From contig JADFXJ010000026.1 of the NCBI GenBank assembly GCA_015233615.1, forward strand, positions 1-39,212: 39,212 bases of DNA, read 5' to 3'. Of the stretch, positions 8,448 to 16,398 are shown one piece after another (position 1 is the stretch's first letter; every line of letters starts with the position of its first letter). The position numbers and the translations under genes were made by a program. This DNA is from Nitrospirota bacterium (GTDB taxonomy: Bacteria; Nitrospirota; Thermodesulfovibrionia; Thermodesulfovibrionales; Magnetobacteriaceae). The notes beneath the pieces were generated by a model. It worked only from the letters and a program-made list of their open reading frames with translations, was not told the origin of the DNA and ran no database searches.

Positions 8448-8945
8448 CTACATGTTGATCCACGAAGATTGTCCTCTAATGGAAACCAGAATGTGGCCTT
8501 CCTCGATTCTTTCAATCCTGAAACCTTTTATTTCCGCGCCTTCTCTCACGAGCATGCCGTTTACTATAGCCAGTTTATTACCGTTTGTGACAACGGTCAT
8601 CGACAGATTTAATTCCGCGAAGTTCACCTGTGGCACCTGCCGTACATTTGGAGGGGCTATCTCAACCAGCGGTTGAGGTGGAAAGTTAGTGTCATTCGAC
8701 TGCTTTCTCCTGTAAAATGGTATCCTTATTTTTTCTTCGAAAAATGGCAAACCAACCTTTGCCTTTAGCACGCCACTATCCATGTACCCGGTAAGCTGGG
8801 TAGAGTTGTACCCAAGAAATTCCTGTTCCAGAGGATCCGGGGGAAGACTAAGTTTTAGACGGTCGTTAAACAAAAACGCCAGGACAAACACGGCATACGG
8901 TATCGCCAGCCGCATCAAAAGATTATTGCTCAACCCCATTTTCAA
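8448..8945 (-). CDS. PilP/MshK-like pilus assembly protein
   Basis: A 165-residue inner-membrane protein with one N-terminal transmembrane helix (about 8-28) and a periplasmic domain. The C-terminal part has a small beta-sheet pattern of the PilP/GspC/MshK kind: NGNKLAIVNGMLVREGAEIKGF, then an IERIEEGHILVSI-like end. In these systems the protein links the inner-membrane alignment complex to the secretin. It lies 2 bp after the PilO-like gene and before the secretin gene, which fits that job. Sequence similarity is weak, so the family call rests on both fold pattern and position. Confidence 0.65.
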   Translation of the reverse strand: MKMGLSNNLLMRLAIPYAVFVLAFLFNDRLKLSLPPDPLEQEFLGYNSTQLTGYMDSGVLKAKVGLPFFEEKIRIPFYRRKQSNDTNFPPQPLVEIAPPNVRQVPQVNFAELNLSMTVVTNGNKLAIVNGMLVREGAEIKGFRIERIEEGHILVSIRGQSSWINM

Positions 8946-8947
8946 GC

Positions 8948-9490
8948 TTACCCCTCCCTTTTACCTTGCCAGCCCGTTACCGGAAAAGACAGGGCACCCG
9001 TTATCTTGCACGACACAACGTCATCCCCCTCTTTGGTTACGGACAAGTTTGTTATCGAATAGAAAGGAAGCCTGAGAGTTTCGACGTACTGCAGGTAGGT
9101 TATCAGAAAAGGCAGATCCTTTTTAAAAGCCATGCCCAGGGGAAACTCAACGCTTACGGTGGATGCCATGAAGTCTTCGAACGTTAGGTTTACGTCGGGA
9201 TACCTGGCTTTTATTTGGTCTAACGTTTGTATTATCCGGCTTTTGGGATCAAGCTTATCGAAATCCCCCGGTAAAACGTTATTTAAGACGTTCAGTGTGT
9301 CTTCCAGCATAATGGTGTCGTTTTTCATTTCTTCTTTTTTGCTCGTAACGGTACTCACCTGGGCAATGGCCTCGGATAATGTATCTTTATAGTGCGCCTC
9401 TACCTGGTAAGTAAAGTAAAGAACGGATAACACAATTCCTAAAATACAATTATACTTTATTCTTGCCGCCAGGAAATGCTCGTATTTCAC
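8948..9490 (-). CDS. PilO/MshJ-like pilus assembly protein
   Basis: A 180-residue protein with one transmembrane helix (about 13-30), a coiled-coil stretch (about 35-70) and a periplasmic alpha/beta domain, the usual PilO/GspM layout. It begins with GTG, and the GTGA overlaps the stop of the PilM-N gene by 4 nt, so translation is coupled. In type IV pilus machines PilN and PilO form the periplasmic alignment ring. Order and topology support the call more than individual residues do. Confidence 0.7.
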   Translation of the reverse strand: MKYEHFLAARIKYNCILGIVLSVLYFTYQVEAHYKDTLSEAIAQVSTVTSKKEEMKNDTIMLEDTLNVLNNVLPGDFDKLDPKSRIIQTLDQIKARYPDVNLTFEDFMASTVSVEFPLGMAFKKDLPFLITYLQYVETLRLPFYSITNLSVTKEGDDVVSCKITGALSFPVTGWQGKREG

Positions 9491-10923
9491 TTTTTCTTCT
9501 CTTCTGAGGGGTATGCATTTTCGGAGAGCCCCGGCGGCTTTATGAATTCGAAAACAAGCCTGAACGAATTATCCCTGATGTTAAGATCATAGTGCATATT
9601 TTTTATCCCTTTAATTTGCTTCAGCGAATTTTGAAGTTCTCCCATAACCGCTTCCTTTTCGGCATAAGATTGGATGGCCTCAACATGGCCACCTATGGTA
9701 AAGACCGCTCCCTTGCTCTTCTTGCCGGCGGGTTTGTCCCAGTTAAGGGATTCTATGTTCAGGTTTTTAGTTTCCACTTCGGAAAGAGGGATTAGAAGAT
9801 CACTAGGCCACGCCTCATCCTTGTGACGATGAAGAGCGTCGATTAACTTCGTTTTAGCTAAAATGGGCGTTTTTATTGCATTAAATCGATCCGAAATGGA
9901 TTGAAGGTCCGTGTTGGAAGCCCTTAACCCGGCAATCTGTCCCCTTAATCCGGAGACTTCCATTGCCGTTTTCCCTATGTAGGCCAGCGTCATTAAAGAC
10001 AACACAATGAAGGCAAGAGAGGAATACGTAAGATACCGGGCAAGCAAAAGAAAAGTTCTGTAGTCGCTTGCCGTAACGTCCATTTTTATACCATCCTTTT
10101 TGCGAAGTTCCACGCACAGGGCGGAAACGCCCAAGAAATATTCGGTAAACGCTATATCGTCCATCTCGCAAAACCGGGGCTTGATAATACCGGCAACCTG
10201 GAAAGGAGGTATCGTTTCCACGTCGAAGTCAGTTGTCATGGTGCCGGCTATAGTGACGAACGCAGGGTTTATTCTCAGCGTTTGGTGGCAATGGCTTAAA
10301 GTCATGGAAATGCTCTGTAAGTCAAACTCGCTGGTACCATAATTCAAGGCTTGAGATGAGCGGGCAAAGAGTAACCTGTTGCTCTGCATAAGGAGAGTAA
10401 CCTTATTGTTGCCGGCGGCAAAGACCAGGAGGTACGGCTCATCCAGGGCCTTCGTTGCCTCTATAGCCGCCATAAAGTTTATAGGTACAAGGAAATCGGC
10501 ATATATAGCCTTTACTTTCTTTTTTTTGTCTATAAACTTAGAAATGATGTTATCCACCTCGGATTTTGCGAAAGAGAGAGTATAGTATTCCTCCACTGTC
10601 TTTCTTCCTTCCACTTTCTCACCCAGGTCGAAATACACTAACGAGAAGGCTTCGAGCTCGGGATGAAGCCTTCTTACTTCATTTCTAATCATGTCTTCGC
10701 AATATTTGGGCTTGACGTTTGGAATATATACAGAATCCTGGTGATATTGAATAAACTCGGAAACAACAACGTATTCGCGGCTCTCGTCTTTTTCGAGAAA
10801 TTCATCGAGTTCCCCGGCATCCATGGTGAAATAGTCAACGACTTTCACCGTCCTGCCCGATTTTTTGGCGACTACGACTTTTACTCTATCGGCTTCGATG
10901 CTTATTACTACGGTTTTGGACAT
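9487..10923 (-). CDS. Fused PilM-PilN (MshI-like) pilus assembly protein
   Basis: A 478-residue protein that joins two functions usually split between genes. Residues 1-285 resemble the actin-like PilM domain (VVISIEADRVKVV at the start, a central VFAAGNNKVTLLM strand pair). A transmembrane helix at about 297-317 is followed by a coiled coil and a PilN-like periplasmic domain (about 345-470). It would sit at the inner membrane and connect the cytoplasmic motor to PilO. It is first in the pilus operon and overlaps the PilO gene by 4 nt. The ribosome site is poor. Its first 25 codons and 5' flank are duplicated at 12727-12830, beyond the R-M cassette. Confidence 0.8.
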   Translation of the reverse strand: MSKTVVISIEADRVKVVVAKKSGRTVKVVDYFTMDAGELDEFLEKDESREYVVVSEFIQYHQDSVYIPNVKPKYCEDMIRNEVRRLHPELEAFSLVYFDLGEKVEGRKTVEEYYTLSFAKSEVDNIISKFIDKKKKVKAIYADFLVPINFMAAIEATKALDEPYLLVFAAGNNKVTLLMQSNRLLFARSSQALNYGTSEFDLQSISMTLSHCHQTLRINPAFVTIAGTMTTDFDVETIPPFQVAGIIKPRFCEMDDIAFTEYFLGVSALCVELRKKDGIKMDVTASDYRTFLLLARYLTYSSLAFIVLSLMTLAYIGKTAMEVSGLRGQIAGLRASNTDLQSISDRFNAIKTPILAKTKLIDALHRHKDEAWPSDLLIPLSEVETKNLNIESLNWDKPAGKKSKGAVFTIGGHVEAIQSYAEKEAVMGELQNSLKQIKGIKNMHYDLNIRDNSFRLVFEFIKPPGLSENAYPSEEKKK

Positions 10924-10961
10924 ATCGTTATTCCGTTATTCTCTTGATTTTTCTGACCTTC
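10850..10961. repeat. Copy A of the pilM 5'-end duplication
   Basis: This segment covers pilM codons 1-25 and 38 bp before the ATG. It matches 12727-12830 (copy B) with only a few substitutions and one 8-bp tandem duplication (CGTTATTC twice here, once in copy B). The two copies lie in the same orientation and flank the restriction-modification cassette. Confidence 0.9.
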
Positions 10962-11086
10962 ACGCGATGCTCCACTTTTTTGGCGTGCTTGTCCGGAACC
11001 GGAATGGCGGAAGGGGCATGTACCATGGTTCGGTCTGCAGATTCCGGGACAACACCAACAATGACGGGAAAAAGTTGAGCATCGCG
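10928..11086 (-). pseudogene. Open C-terminal gene fragment between REase and pilM
   Basis: The frame remains open for about 52 codons directly after the endonuclease stop codon and in the same frame. It ends in a basic tail (KKVEHRVKVRKIKRITE) two nucleotides before the pilM ATG. It has no proper start of its own; an internal ATG would give only 32 residues. It looks like the 3' end of a truncated gene. Stop-codon readthrough of the endonuclease would add these residues, but nothing supports that. Confidence 0.4.
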
Positions 11087-11090
11087 TTAA
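11079..11090. repeat. Left 12-bp inverted repeat of the R-M cassette
   Basis: GCATCGCGTTAA here pairs exactly with TTAACGCGATGC at 12707-12718. The endonuclease stop codon lies inside it. A third, shorter copy (ACGCGATGC) is at 10962-10970, immediately next to duplication copy A. Confidence 0.75.
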
Positions 11091-11827
11091 ATATCGTTAT
11101 TATACGATGAATTAAGTTTAACAAGAGCTTCCCAGTCTATTATTCCGTCAGCACAAAAATCTTTGGAAAATTCCAGGGTAAACTTGTTGATGATTTGCGA
11201 ATAAGCTTCTACGAATGCCTCGGTTTTTTCTTTGGCCTTATGCCCGATAGGTTCTATGATTTGAACGTATAGCGAATGATTGGCCGAGATAAACTCCCAG
11301 AACTTTTGGCCACAATATTTAAGATAATCTCCTTTGTCCGGCTTATTATCTTTTCCATAGCAACAACCATTTACTGCAACAATGTTCTTTAGAGAGCTAT
11401 TAGAACCCAAAATTCTTTTGGCTTTTCTAAAGTTGTCTCTCATTTTGTTTACCTGGCTGCTATTTCCCCAGTTTGGCCCCGATTTGATGGACACGATGTA
11501 TTTTATGCCGTCTTTTTCAAATTCGAGATCCACTCCATCAGCCGAAGATTTTTGCCCATTATAAACAATCCCGCAAATATAAATGGCAAGGCCTTCTAAA
11601 AAATCACCGAAGAGAGTCTCTTCCTGGGATGATAAGAAAGAGTCCAGAAGACCCTTGACCAGGTCCTGCGAGGTCAATATGTGCTTGGCTTTAAACAGGT
11701 AAGGGTTCTTTCGCTTAAGTATGTTCAATAACTTCTGACGTTCGAGGCTTGCCAGTCTTTTAGCATGAAACGAGCCGATGTTATCCTCTACGTATTGCGT
11801 TACTTCCGGAAGTGAGATCGTTTTCAT
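11087..11827 (-). CDS. PmeII-like type II restriction endonuclease
   Basis: A 246-residue protein matching the PmeII type of type II restriction endonucleases in layout: SLERQKLLNILKRKNPYLF and ILTSQDLVKGLLDSFLSSQEE near the N-terminus, followed by the nuclease core. A PD-(D/E)xK-type active site is visible as GVDLEF (Asp100) followed by VSIKSG (Lys115). It lies 13 bp downstream of the cognate methyltransferase gene and probably depends on translation of it, since no good ribosome site is visible. Methyltransferase first, nuclease second is a common way to delay toxicity. The recognition sequence cannot be inferred. Confidence 0.8.
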   Translation of the reverse strand: MKTISLPEVTQYVEDNIGSFHAKRLASLERQKLLNILKRKNPYLFKAKHILTSQDLVKGLLDSFLSSQEETLFGDFLEGLAIYICGIVYNGQKSSADGVDLEFEKDGIKYIVSIKSGPNWGNSSQVNKMRDNFRKAKRILGSNSSLKNIVAVNGCCYGKDNKPDKGDYLKYCGQKFWEFISANHSLYVQIIEPIGHKAKEKTEAFVEAYSQIINKFTLEFSKDFCADGIIDWEALVKLNSSYNNDI

Positions 11828-11840
11828 ATCAGTCTTAGCT

Positions 11841-12677
11841 TCATAGAAGCCTTAAGTTTTGGTATGTTATGTCTTTGTCGAGGTCTTCCCTTACCATTTC
11901 GTAATACCGGGGCAATATCTCGATTCCGATCGAATTCCTCATCATTTTGCGTGCTACTTTTATGGTGGTGCCGGAGCCCATGAAAGGGTCAAGCACGGTA
12001 TCGTTAACCTCGGTGAAAAGTTTGATAAACCATTCGGGAAGAGACTCCGGAAAAGCGGCGCTGTGATTTTTATTGTTGCACTCGGTTGCTAAGTGTATCA
12101 CGTTGGTTGGGTAAGCCATATCCCGTTGGAGCCAGTTAGAGATGTTTTTTCCAAAACCGCTTCCGACTTTAGAGACATCCCTTGTCTTGTCGGTATCGCT
12201 AAGCCTTTTTAACCTTGCCTCCGCCCATTGTCCCATCGGCACCATGACCTCTTCCTGAAACATTTTAAACCGTCTGCTTTTGTTGAATTGTAACAGACGC
12301 TCCCATGCGTCTCTGAACCGATTTGGCCACTTGCCGGGATAAGAGTTTTTCTTGTGCCAGACGAACTCCTCCGTCCACAGCCACCCCTGCTGTTTCATCT
12401 GCAGTATGAGCTCTATCACGTACGTGTGCCGCTGCCCATTTTCGGCCTTTTCCTTTATGTTCAAAATGAAGGTGCCACTCTCTTTCAGAACCCTTTTCAG
12501 CTCTAATGAAATTGGTAGGAACCACTCTACATATCTATCGGGGCTGATGCCTCCATACGTATCTTTTCTGCGGTCCGCATATGGCGGTGAAGTAAATATT
12601 AAATCCACCGAGTCGGAAGGCAACTTTTTCAATTCCTCACGGCAATCCCCTAAAATTATGTCAACGGCAACTTCCAT
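11841..12677 (-). CDS. Beta-class DNA methyltransferase, probably N4-cytosine
   Basis: A 278-residue type II modification enzyme. Motif IV is TSPPY (29-33), typical of N4-cytosine enzymes rather than the DPPY of most N6-adenine ones. The S-adenosylmethionine motif DPFMGSGTT is near the C-terminus (230-238). This order, IV before I, defines the beta class. Target recognition lies between (about 110-200). GGAG is 7 nt before the ATG. It should protect the sites cut by the endonuclease 13 bp downstream. The gene begins 21 nt after a truncated pilM copy on the same strand, so it may ride on the old pilM promoter. Confidence 0.88.
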   Translation of the reverse strand: MEVAVDIILGDCREELKKLPSDSVDLIFTSPPYADRRKDTYGGISPDRYVEWFLPISLELKRVLKESGTFILNIKEKAENGQRHTYVIELILQMKQQGWLWTEEFVWHKKNSYPGKWPNRFRDAWERLLQFNKSRRFKMFQEEVMVPMGQWAEARLKRLSDTDKTRDVSKVGSGFGKNISNWLQRDMAYPTNVIHLATECNNKNHSAAFPESLPEWFIKLFTEVNDTVLDPFMGSGTTIKVARKMMRNSIGIEILPRYYEMVREDLDKDITYQNLRLL

Positions 12678-12698
12678 TCTCCGGCTCCAAGCTACTAT

Positions 12699-12800
12699 TT
12701 AGTATATTAACGCGATGCCCGACTTAGTCCTGCCCGACTTTTTAGCGATTACAACTTTTACTCTATCGGCTTCGATGCTTATTACTACAGTTTTGGACAT
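12699..12800 (-). pseudogene. Truncated pilM 5' fragment upstream of the methyltransferase
   Basis: A 33-codon ORF. Its first 25 residues match the intact PilM-N start with one change (Val18 to Ile), then it switches to eight unrelated residues and stops at the cassette edge. It sits 21 nt before the methyltransferase start on the same strand. It may now act only as a leader ORF. Confidence 0.8.
12707..12718. repeat. Right 12-bp inverted repeat of the R-M cassette
   Basis: TTAACGCGATGC is the exact reverse complement of 11079-11090. The pair encloses both R-M genes within about 1.64 kb. Confidence 0.75.
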
Positions 12801-12830
12801 ATCGTTATTCTCTTGATTTTCCTAACCTTC
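12727..12830. repeat. Copy B of the pilM 5'-end duplication
   Basis: A 104-bp direct repeat of 10850-10961, in the same orientation and more than 90% identical by eye. The flank to its right, including an extended -10 box at 12858-12866, is probably the ancestral region before pilM. Confidence 0.9.
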
Positions 12831-12857
12831 GATAAAATGAAAAAGGATAACGACAAT

Positions 12858-12866
12858 ATTATAACA
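12858..12866 (-). promoter_or_regulatory. Extended -10 box, probable original pilM promoter
   Basis: Read on the minus strand this is TGT-TATAAT, the same 9-mer as at 101-109 and 657-665. It lies about 58 nt before the truncated pilM start (12800). If active it would now drive pilM fragment, methyltransferase, endonuclease and, by read-through, the pilus operon. The rest of the gap 12831-13015 shows no gene. Confidence 0.45.
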
Positions 12867-13015
12867 TTTTGAGTGCTGCTAATACAGAGTATCCAAAATT
12901 TACGCTTGTGTCGGACTTACCGGAGTAAATAAGAAAAAACCAACGTTAAGGTTGTTTATGCTTCTAACGGAAGTTTTCTGATAGCAATGAAGGCTAGTGA
13001 TAAAATATTGAACAA

Positions 13016-13806
13016 TTACCGAGGCTTAGCAGTTTTCGAGGGAGATGTCGTAGTGGCTACGACGGTACCGTCTCTAAGAACCACCTCCGGTAGCGTAACC
13101 TGAGCGGCATCCAAAAGCTTCTGGATATTCGGAGATGGTTTCGGAAGCTTACGGCAGGACAACTCCCCTTTGACCATTACGTCCATCACGCAAAATGTTC
13201 CCAATTCTCTGATGCCTTTTTCAACGGTAAGCTCAATGTCCTTCAATCGAGAGGCCAATTCCCTCATGATCAAGTAGGCCAACATGACGACAAACATGTG
13301 CGCTCGTGTTCTGGATGCCAAAAACTAGAAAACTTCTACCGAAAGAGGTTTCCCCTCATCGTCGCACAACAGACCCACTACTATCTGCTTCTTGCCCTTT
13401 TTCCCGTCATGGTTATAGCCGTATGCGGACAACTCATTGTGCTCACCCTCAAGGTAAGAGCTTGTTACGTCGTACAGGTAAAACTCTGTCGGTTTACCCT
13501 TTTGAAAAAGCCGATCCTCTATCTTTTCCTGATTTTTATTAAGCCAATCGAGATTTGCATAAAAATCCTTCTCGTTGAAACTTCCCACCCCCAGCGTATC
13601 AATCCGATTTGCAGACAATCGTACTGCCGACAACCTTGATCCTTGCCCTATGACGCGGGCCATACCTGCCAGAGTGCCAACTTACCTTCCCTGTCCTCTC
13701 CCAGGGCTGCGTCTATACCAAGCTGCCGGGCCAGTTCTCTTATTACCCATACGGCGCCTATAGATGGTCCCTGTTCCAACGCAATGTCTGATTTTACACT
13801 TCCCAT
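13016..13806 (-). pseudogene. Decayed IS1634/IS4-type transposase
   Basis: Three pieces of one transposase lie in order on the minus strand. The N-terminal part runs from the ATG at 13806 (MGSVKSDIALEQGPSIGAVW) to a frameshift near 13664; one base is missing between the LALWQV and MARVIGQGSRL segments. A middle part (13663-13325) carries YDVTSSYLEGEH and KGKKQIVVGLL. A C-terminal part (13321-13016) carries RTRAHMFVVMLAYLIMREL. Between the last two parts a TAG sits where a large catalytic section should be, so there is also an internal deletion. It cannot be active. Confidence 0.85.
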
Positions 13807-13848
13807 TTATGCGAAAAACAACGCAACTGCTTGTTTTTTAAATAATAA

Positions 13849-14487
13849 CCTTCCTACCTCCGGAAAACTTCCGTTTCAAGAAATCTGCCGGATACCTTTG
13901 AAACCATACTGGCAAATTGCCTGACTCATGGCCGCAGGAACTTTGTGGATGAGTTACCCAACTTTCCGGAGGAATGCAGTTATGTGATTGACATCCTGGG
14001 GAAAGTATATCACAACGACGATATAGCAAAAAAAGAAAACATGACACCGGAGCAGCGGTTGGCCTTTCATCAGGAGCACAGCGGGCCACGAATGGAAGTA
14101 CTGTATGCCTGGTTGAATCTACAGATAGAAGAAAAGAAAGTGGAGCCAAACTCCGGCTTGGGGAAAGCCTTTTCGTATATGCTCAAACGCTGGGAGCGTC
14201 TAACCCTTTTTCTGCTGGTAGCGGGTGCCCCTCTCGATAACAACCTCTGCGAACAAATATTGAAAAGGGCGATACTCCATAGAAAAAACGCCCTTTTCTA
14301 CAAAACACAGCATGGCGCCGACATAGGAGACATGTTTATGCGCCTGATTCATACCTGCTATCTGAATGGCGTTAATGCTTTCGATTACTTAACGGAGCTT
14401 CAGAAACATGTGGCAGACTTGTGCAAAAATCCAGGTCTATGGATGCCATGGAACTTCAGGGAAACTATCGCAGCCTTGCAAAAATAA
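13849..14487 (+). pseudogene. Truncated IS66-type transposase (C-terminal third)
   Basis: The frame is open from 13849 and shows IS66 transposase homology from about 13879 (NLPDTFETILANCLTHGRR). It continues through the end of the DDE domain, including GAPLDNNLCEQILKRAILHRKN and the closing NPGLWMPWNFRET. The N-terminal two thirds are missing, and the fragment abuts the IS1634 wreck on its left. No accessory tnpA or tnpB and no terminal repeats were seen. The first start-like codon is GTG at 13945, but it is unlikely to be used. Confidence 0.88.
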
Positions 14488-14776
14488 TTCTTAGTCCATC
14501 GAAATATTTTCTATTTTACACACGTCTGCCGGAAGGACACGAGCAACTGCACTCAGCGATACACTTTTAACAAATTACACCGCCGGAGATCTTCCATCAC
14601 GCCCGTTTAGAGAACATTATGCCCTTGTTGATGACATCGCACTGTCAGCCCCGCCCACATTGAAATTCATAGACATAAATATAATTACTATAACTACACA
14701 TAGGCTATACATTCCCCGCCTGTTGTCATTCCGGTTAGAGCCGAGCCGTCAGCCAAATCACCCTACAAAAAAGTTC
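14488..14776. other. Intergenic stretch with a dispersed repeat
   Basis: No gene is visible. The 17-mer GAGCCGAGCCGTCAGCC (14738-14754), with GTCATTCCGGTTA before it, repeats in inverted orientation the sequence at 1391-1407. Its CGGAATGAC part also resembles the repeats at 19416-19567. Confidence 0.55.
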
Positions 14777-14805
14777 TTGACAACACATCTCCTGCGTGGT
14801 AAACT
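14777..14805 (+). promoter_or_regulatory. Sigma-70-type promoter abutting the 14812 start codon
   Basis: TTGACA (14777-14782), a 17-bp spacer and TAAACT (14800-14805) form a near-consensus promoter. The ATG begins 6 nt after the -10 box, so the message should be leaderless. Confidence 0.7.
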
Positions 14806-14811
14806 TCAAAC

Positions 14812-15198
14812 ATGGGATTAACTGAAGAACAGAGAGACGTTATCCTGGTCTCGATGAATGACAAGGTTAAGGTTATAGACAATAGGCTTATAAATGTCGA
14901 AGCCGAGATCTCCGGGGTCAAGACAGAGCTATCCGGGGTCAAAAAGAAGGTTGACAGTATCGATTATAGGCTTACTAATGTCGAAGCCGAGCTATCCGGG
15001 GTCAAAAAGAAGGTTGACAGTATCGATTATAGGCTTATAAATGTCGAAGCCGAGCTATCCGGGGTCAAGACAGAGCTATCCGAGGTCAAGACAGAGCTAT
15101 CAACAAAACCTGATCGTGAGGAAGTCCGACATATCCTTCAGGAAGAGATTGAAAAAGCTCTTCCAATAGACACTTATCGCCTCGTTAAGATAAAATAA
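14812..15198 (+). CDS. Short coiled-coil protein with 21-residue repeats
   Basis: A 128-residue soluble protein predicted to be almost entirely coiled coil. It has no signal peptide or transmembrane helix. Two copies of a 21-residue unit containing KKKVDSIDYRL are encoded by 63-bp tandem repeats, with partial copies on both sides. The end (REEVRHILQEEIEKALPID) is a different, conserved-looking helix. The promoter lies directly against the ATG and no ribosome site exists. Function unknown. It may belong to the same broad class as the two leaderless coiled-coil proteins at 115 and 671, although it lacks their membrane segment. Confidence 0.7.
   Translation: MGLTEEQRDVILVSMNDKVKVIDNRLINVEAEISGVKTELSGVKKKVDSIDYRLTNVEAELSGVKKKVDSIDYRLINVEAELSGVKTELSEVKTELSTKPDREEVRHILQEEIEKALPIDTYRLVKIK
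14941..15066 (+). repeat. Two 63-bp in-frame tandem repeats
   Basis: Units 14941-15003 and 15004-15066 are nearly identical and keep the reading frame, three heptads per unit. This is a recent duplication lengthening the coiled coil. Confidence 0.85.
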
Positions 15199-15278
15199 CC
15201 CTTTCCAAATTCTCTTTTCCACGATTTTCGAAGCTTTCCGGTTTAAACCCTTTTAGACCATTACCAGACTATATACAT

Positions 15279-15307
15279 CAAAAAAGGAGAGGTTCGGATT
15301 CCTCTCC
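15279..15307 (-). terminator. Intrinsic terminator of the Usp/TauE cluster
   Basis: A perfect 7-bp stem (GGAGAGG 15286-15292 with CCTCTCC 15301-15307) and an 8-nt loop are followed, on the minus strand, by a run of six T (15280-15285). It lies 79 bp past the stop of the Usp gene at 15386. Confidence 0.8.
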
Positions 15308-15385
15308 CTTAGATTTAACGGCTTTTCACGTATCTTATTATCTAATAATATAGAAATAACCTTATCTAACGTATCATCTGACTTA

Positions 15386-16324
15386 CTACCTGAATTGGCT
15401 CAACTGCGGCTTTAACTTGTTCACCGATGCCTTTTGCCGTTGACCGGAGGTCACCGGAGAGTTTTTTACCACCAGCACCGAGCACATGGAAAGGGCTACG
15501 ACTCTTTCTGCAACGCTGCCCATAAGCAGGTTGGCAAGCCCAGTACGGCCATGTGTGCCCATTATTACCACGTCGGCACTACACTCCAGCGAGGCGTTGA
15601 CGATAGCCTTGTACGGCTCGCCGACAAGGGCCAGTGTCTCCGCCTTTATTCCCTTAGCGCTTGCCCTTTTTCGAACGCCATCCAATATCTCCTGCGCCTC
15701 TGAAAGCTTGTCCTTGTGCGACGCAACGGAGACGGCCAGAAGGTTTTTCACCACCGGGCAACGTTTAGCCATGTTTATCGCTTCCTCCTCGGCCGACTGA
15801 CTACATTTGGAACCGTCCGTAGCCAGAAGGATGTTTTCCCCCCGAATGTCCACTTCCCTGGGCACTATGAGCACCTTGGAAGAGGCGCTTGCTATGACTT
15901 TAGCGGTAACACTGCCAAGGATGAGTTTTTTTAAGCCCGTCATGCCGTGCCTGCCCATTATTATCAGATCGCTCTTCTTATCCTTCGCCTCCGCTATGAT
16001 TGCCTCGTGAGCATGATGCGAACGTCTTATGACAATATCGCACTCTACATTATTGTATGCGGCAAGCTCGCGAATCTCATCGAAATCCGATAATGCCGCC
16101 TGCCTCATCTCTTCGGTATAGTGAAATCCCATGGACTCGTACGCGGGGTCTATTTCCAACACCCTTAACAGACTTAAAACCGTATGGCAGGCACCCGCAA
16201 AATTTATAGCCTCTTTAACCGCACCCATGCTATTGTCCGAGCCGTCGGTAGCCAGCAGTATCGATTTTAACTCTCCCATTAAGTTAACTTTATATCTGTG
16301 TGCATTGTTTCCATCGATTACCAT
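15386..16324 (-). CDS. Tandem universal stress protein (two UspA domains)
   Basis: A 312-residue protein with two UspA domains. Each carries the ATP-binding signature G-x2-G-x9-G-S/T: GRHGMTGLKKLILGS near 124-138 and GTHGRTGLANLLMGS in the second half. Each also starts with an ILLATDGS strand. This suggests ATP binding. AGGAGGT lies about 12 nt before the ATG used here; an internal ATG at 16279 would start directly at the first Usp domain. It is last in a minus-strand cluster with a TIGR02186-like protein, a TauE/SafE permease and a second Usp-like protein, and is followed by a strong terminator. Role: stress adaptation linked to the exporter, by context. Confidence 0.93.
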   Translation of the reverse strand: MVIDGNNAHRYKVNLMGELKSILLATDGSDNSMGAVKEAINFAGACHTVLSLLRVLEIDPAYESMGFHYTEEMRQAALSDFDEIRELAAYNNVECDIVIRRSHHAHEAIIAEAKDKKSDLIIMGRHGMTGLKKLILGSVTAKVIASASSKVLIVPREVDIRGENILLATDGSKCSQSAEEEAINMAKRCPVVKNLLAVSVASHKDKLSEAQEILDGVRKRASAKGIKAETLALVGEPYKAIVNASLECSADVVIMGTHGRTGLANLLMGSVAERVVALSMCSVLVVKNSPVTSGQRQKASVNKLKPQLSQFR

Positions 16325-16398
16325 ATCTATACTTATACCTCCTGATTAAGTTCTATTACTAATAGTTCAATATCCAATCACGGCAATCCGCTCCGGCA

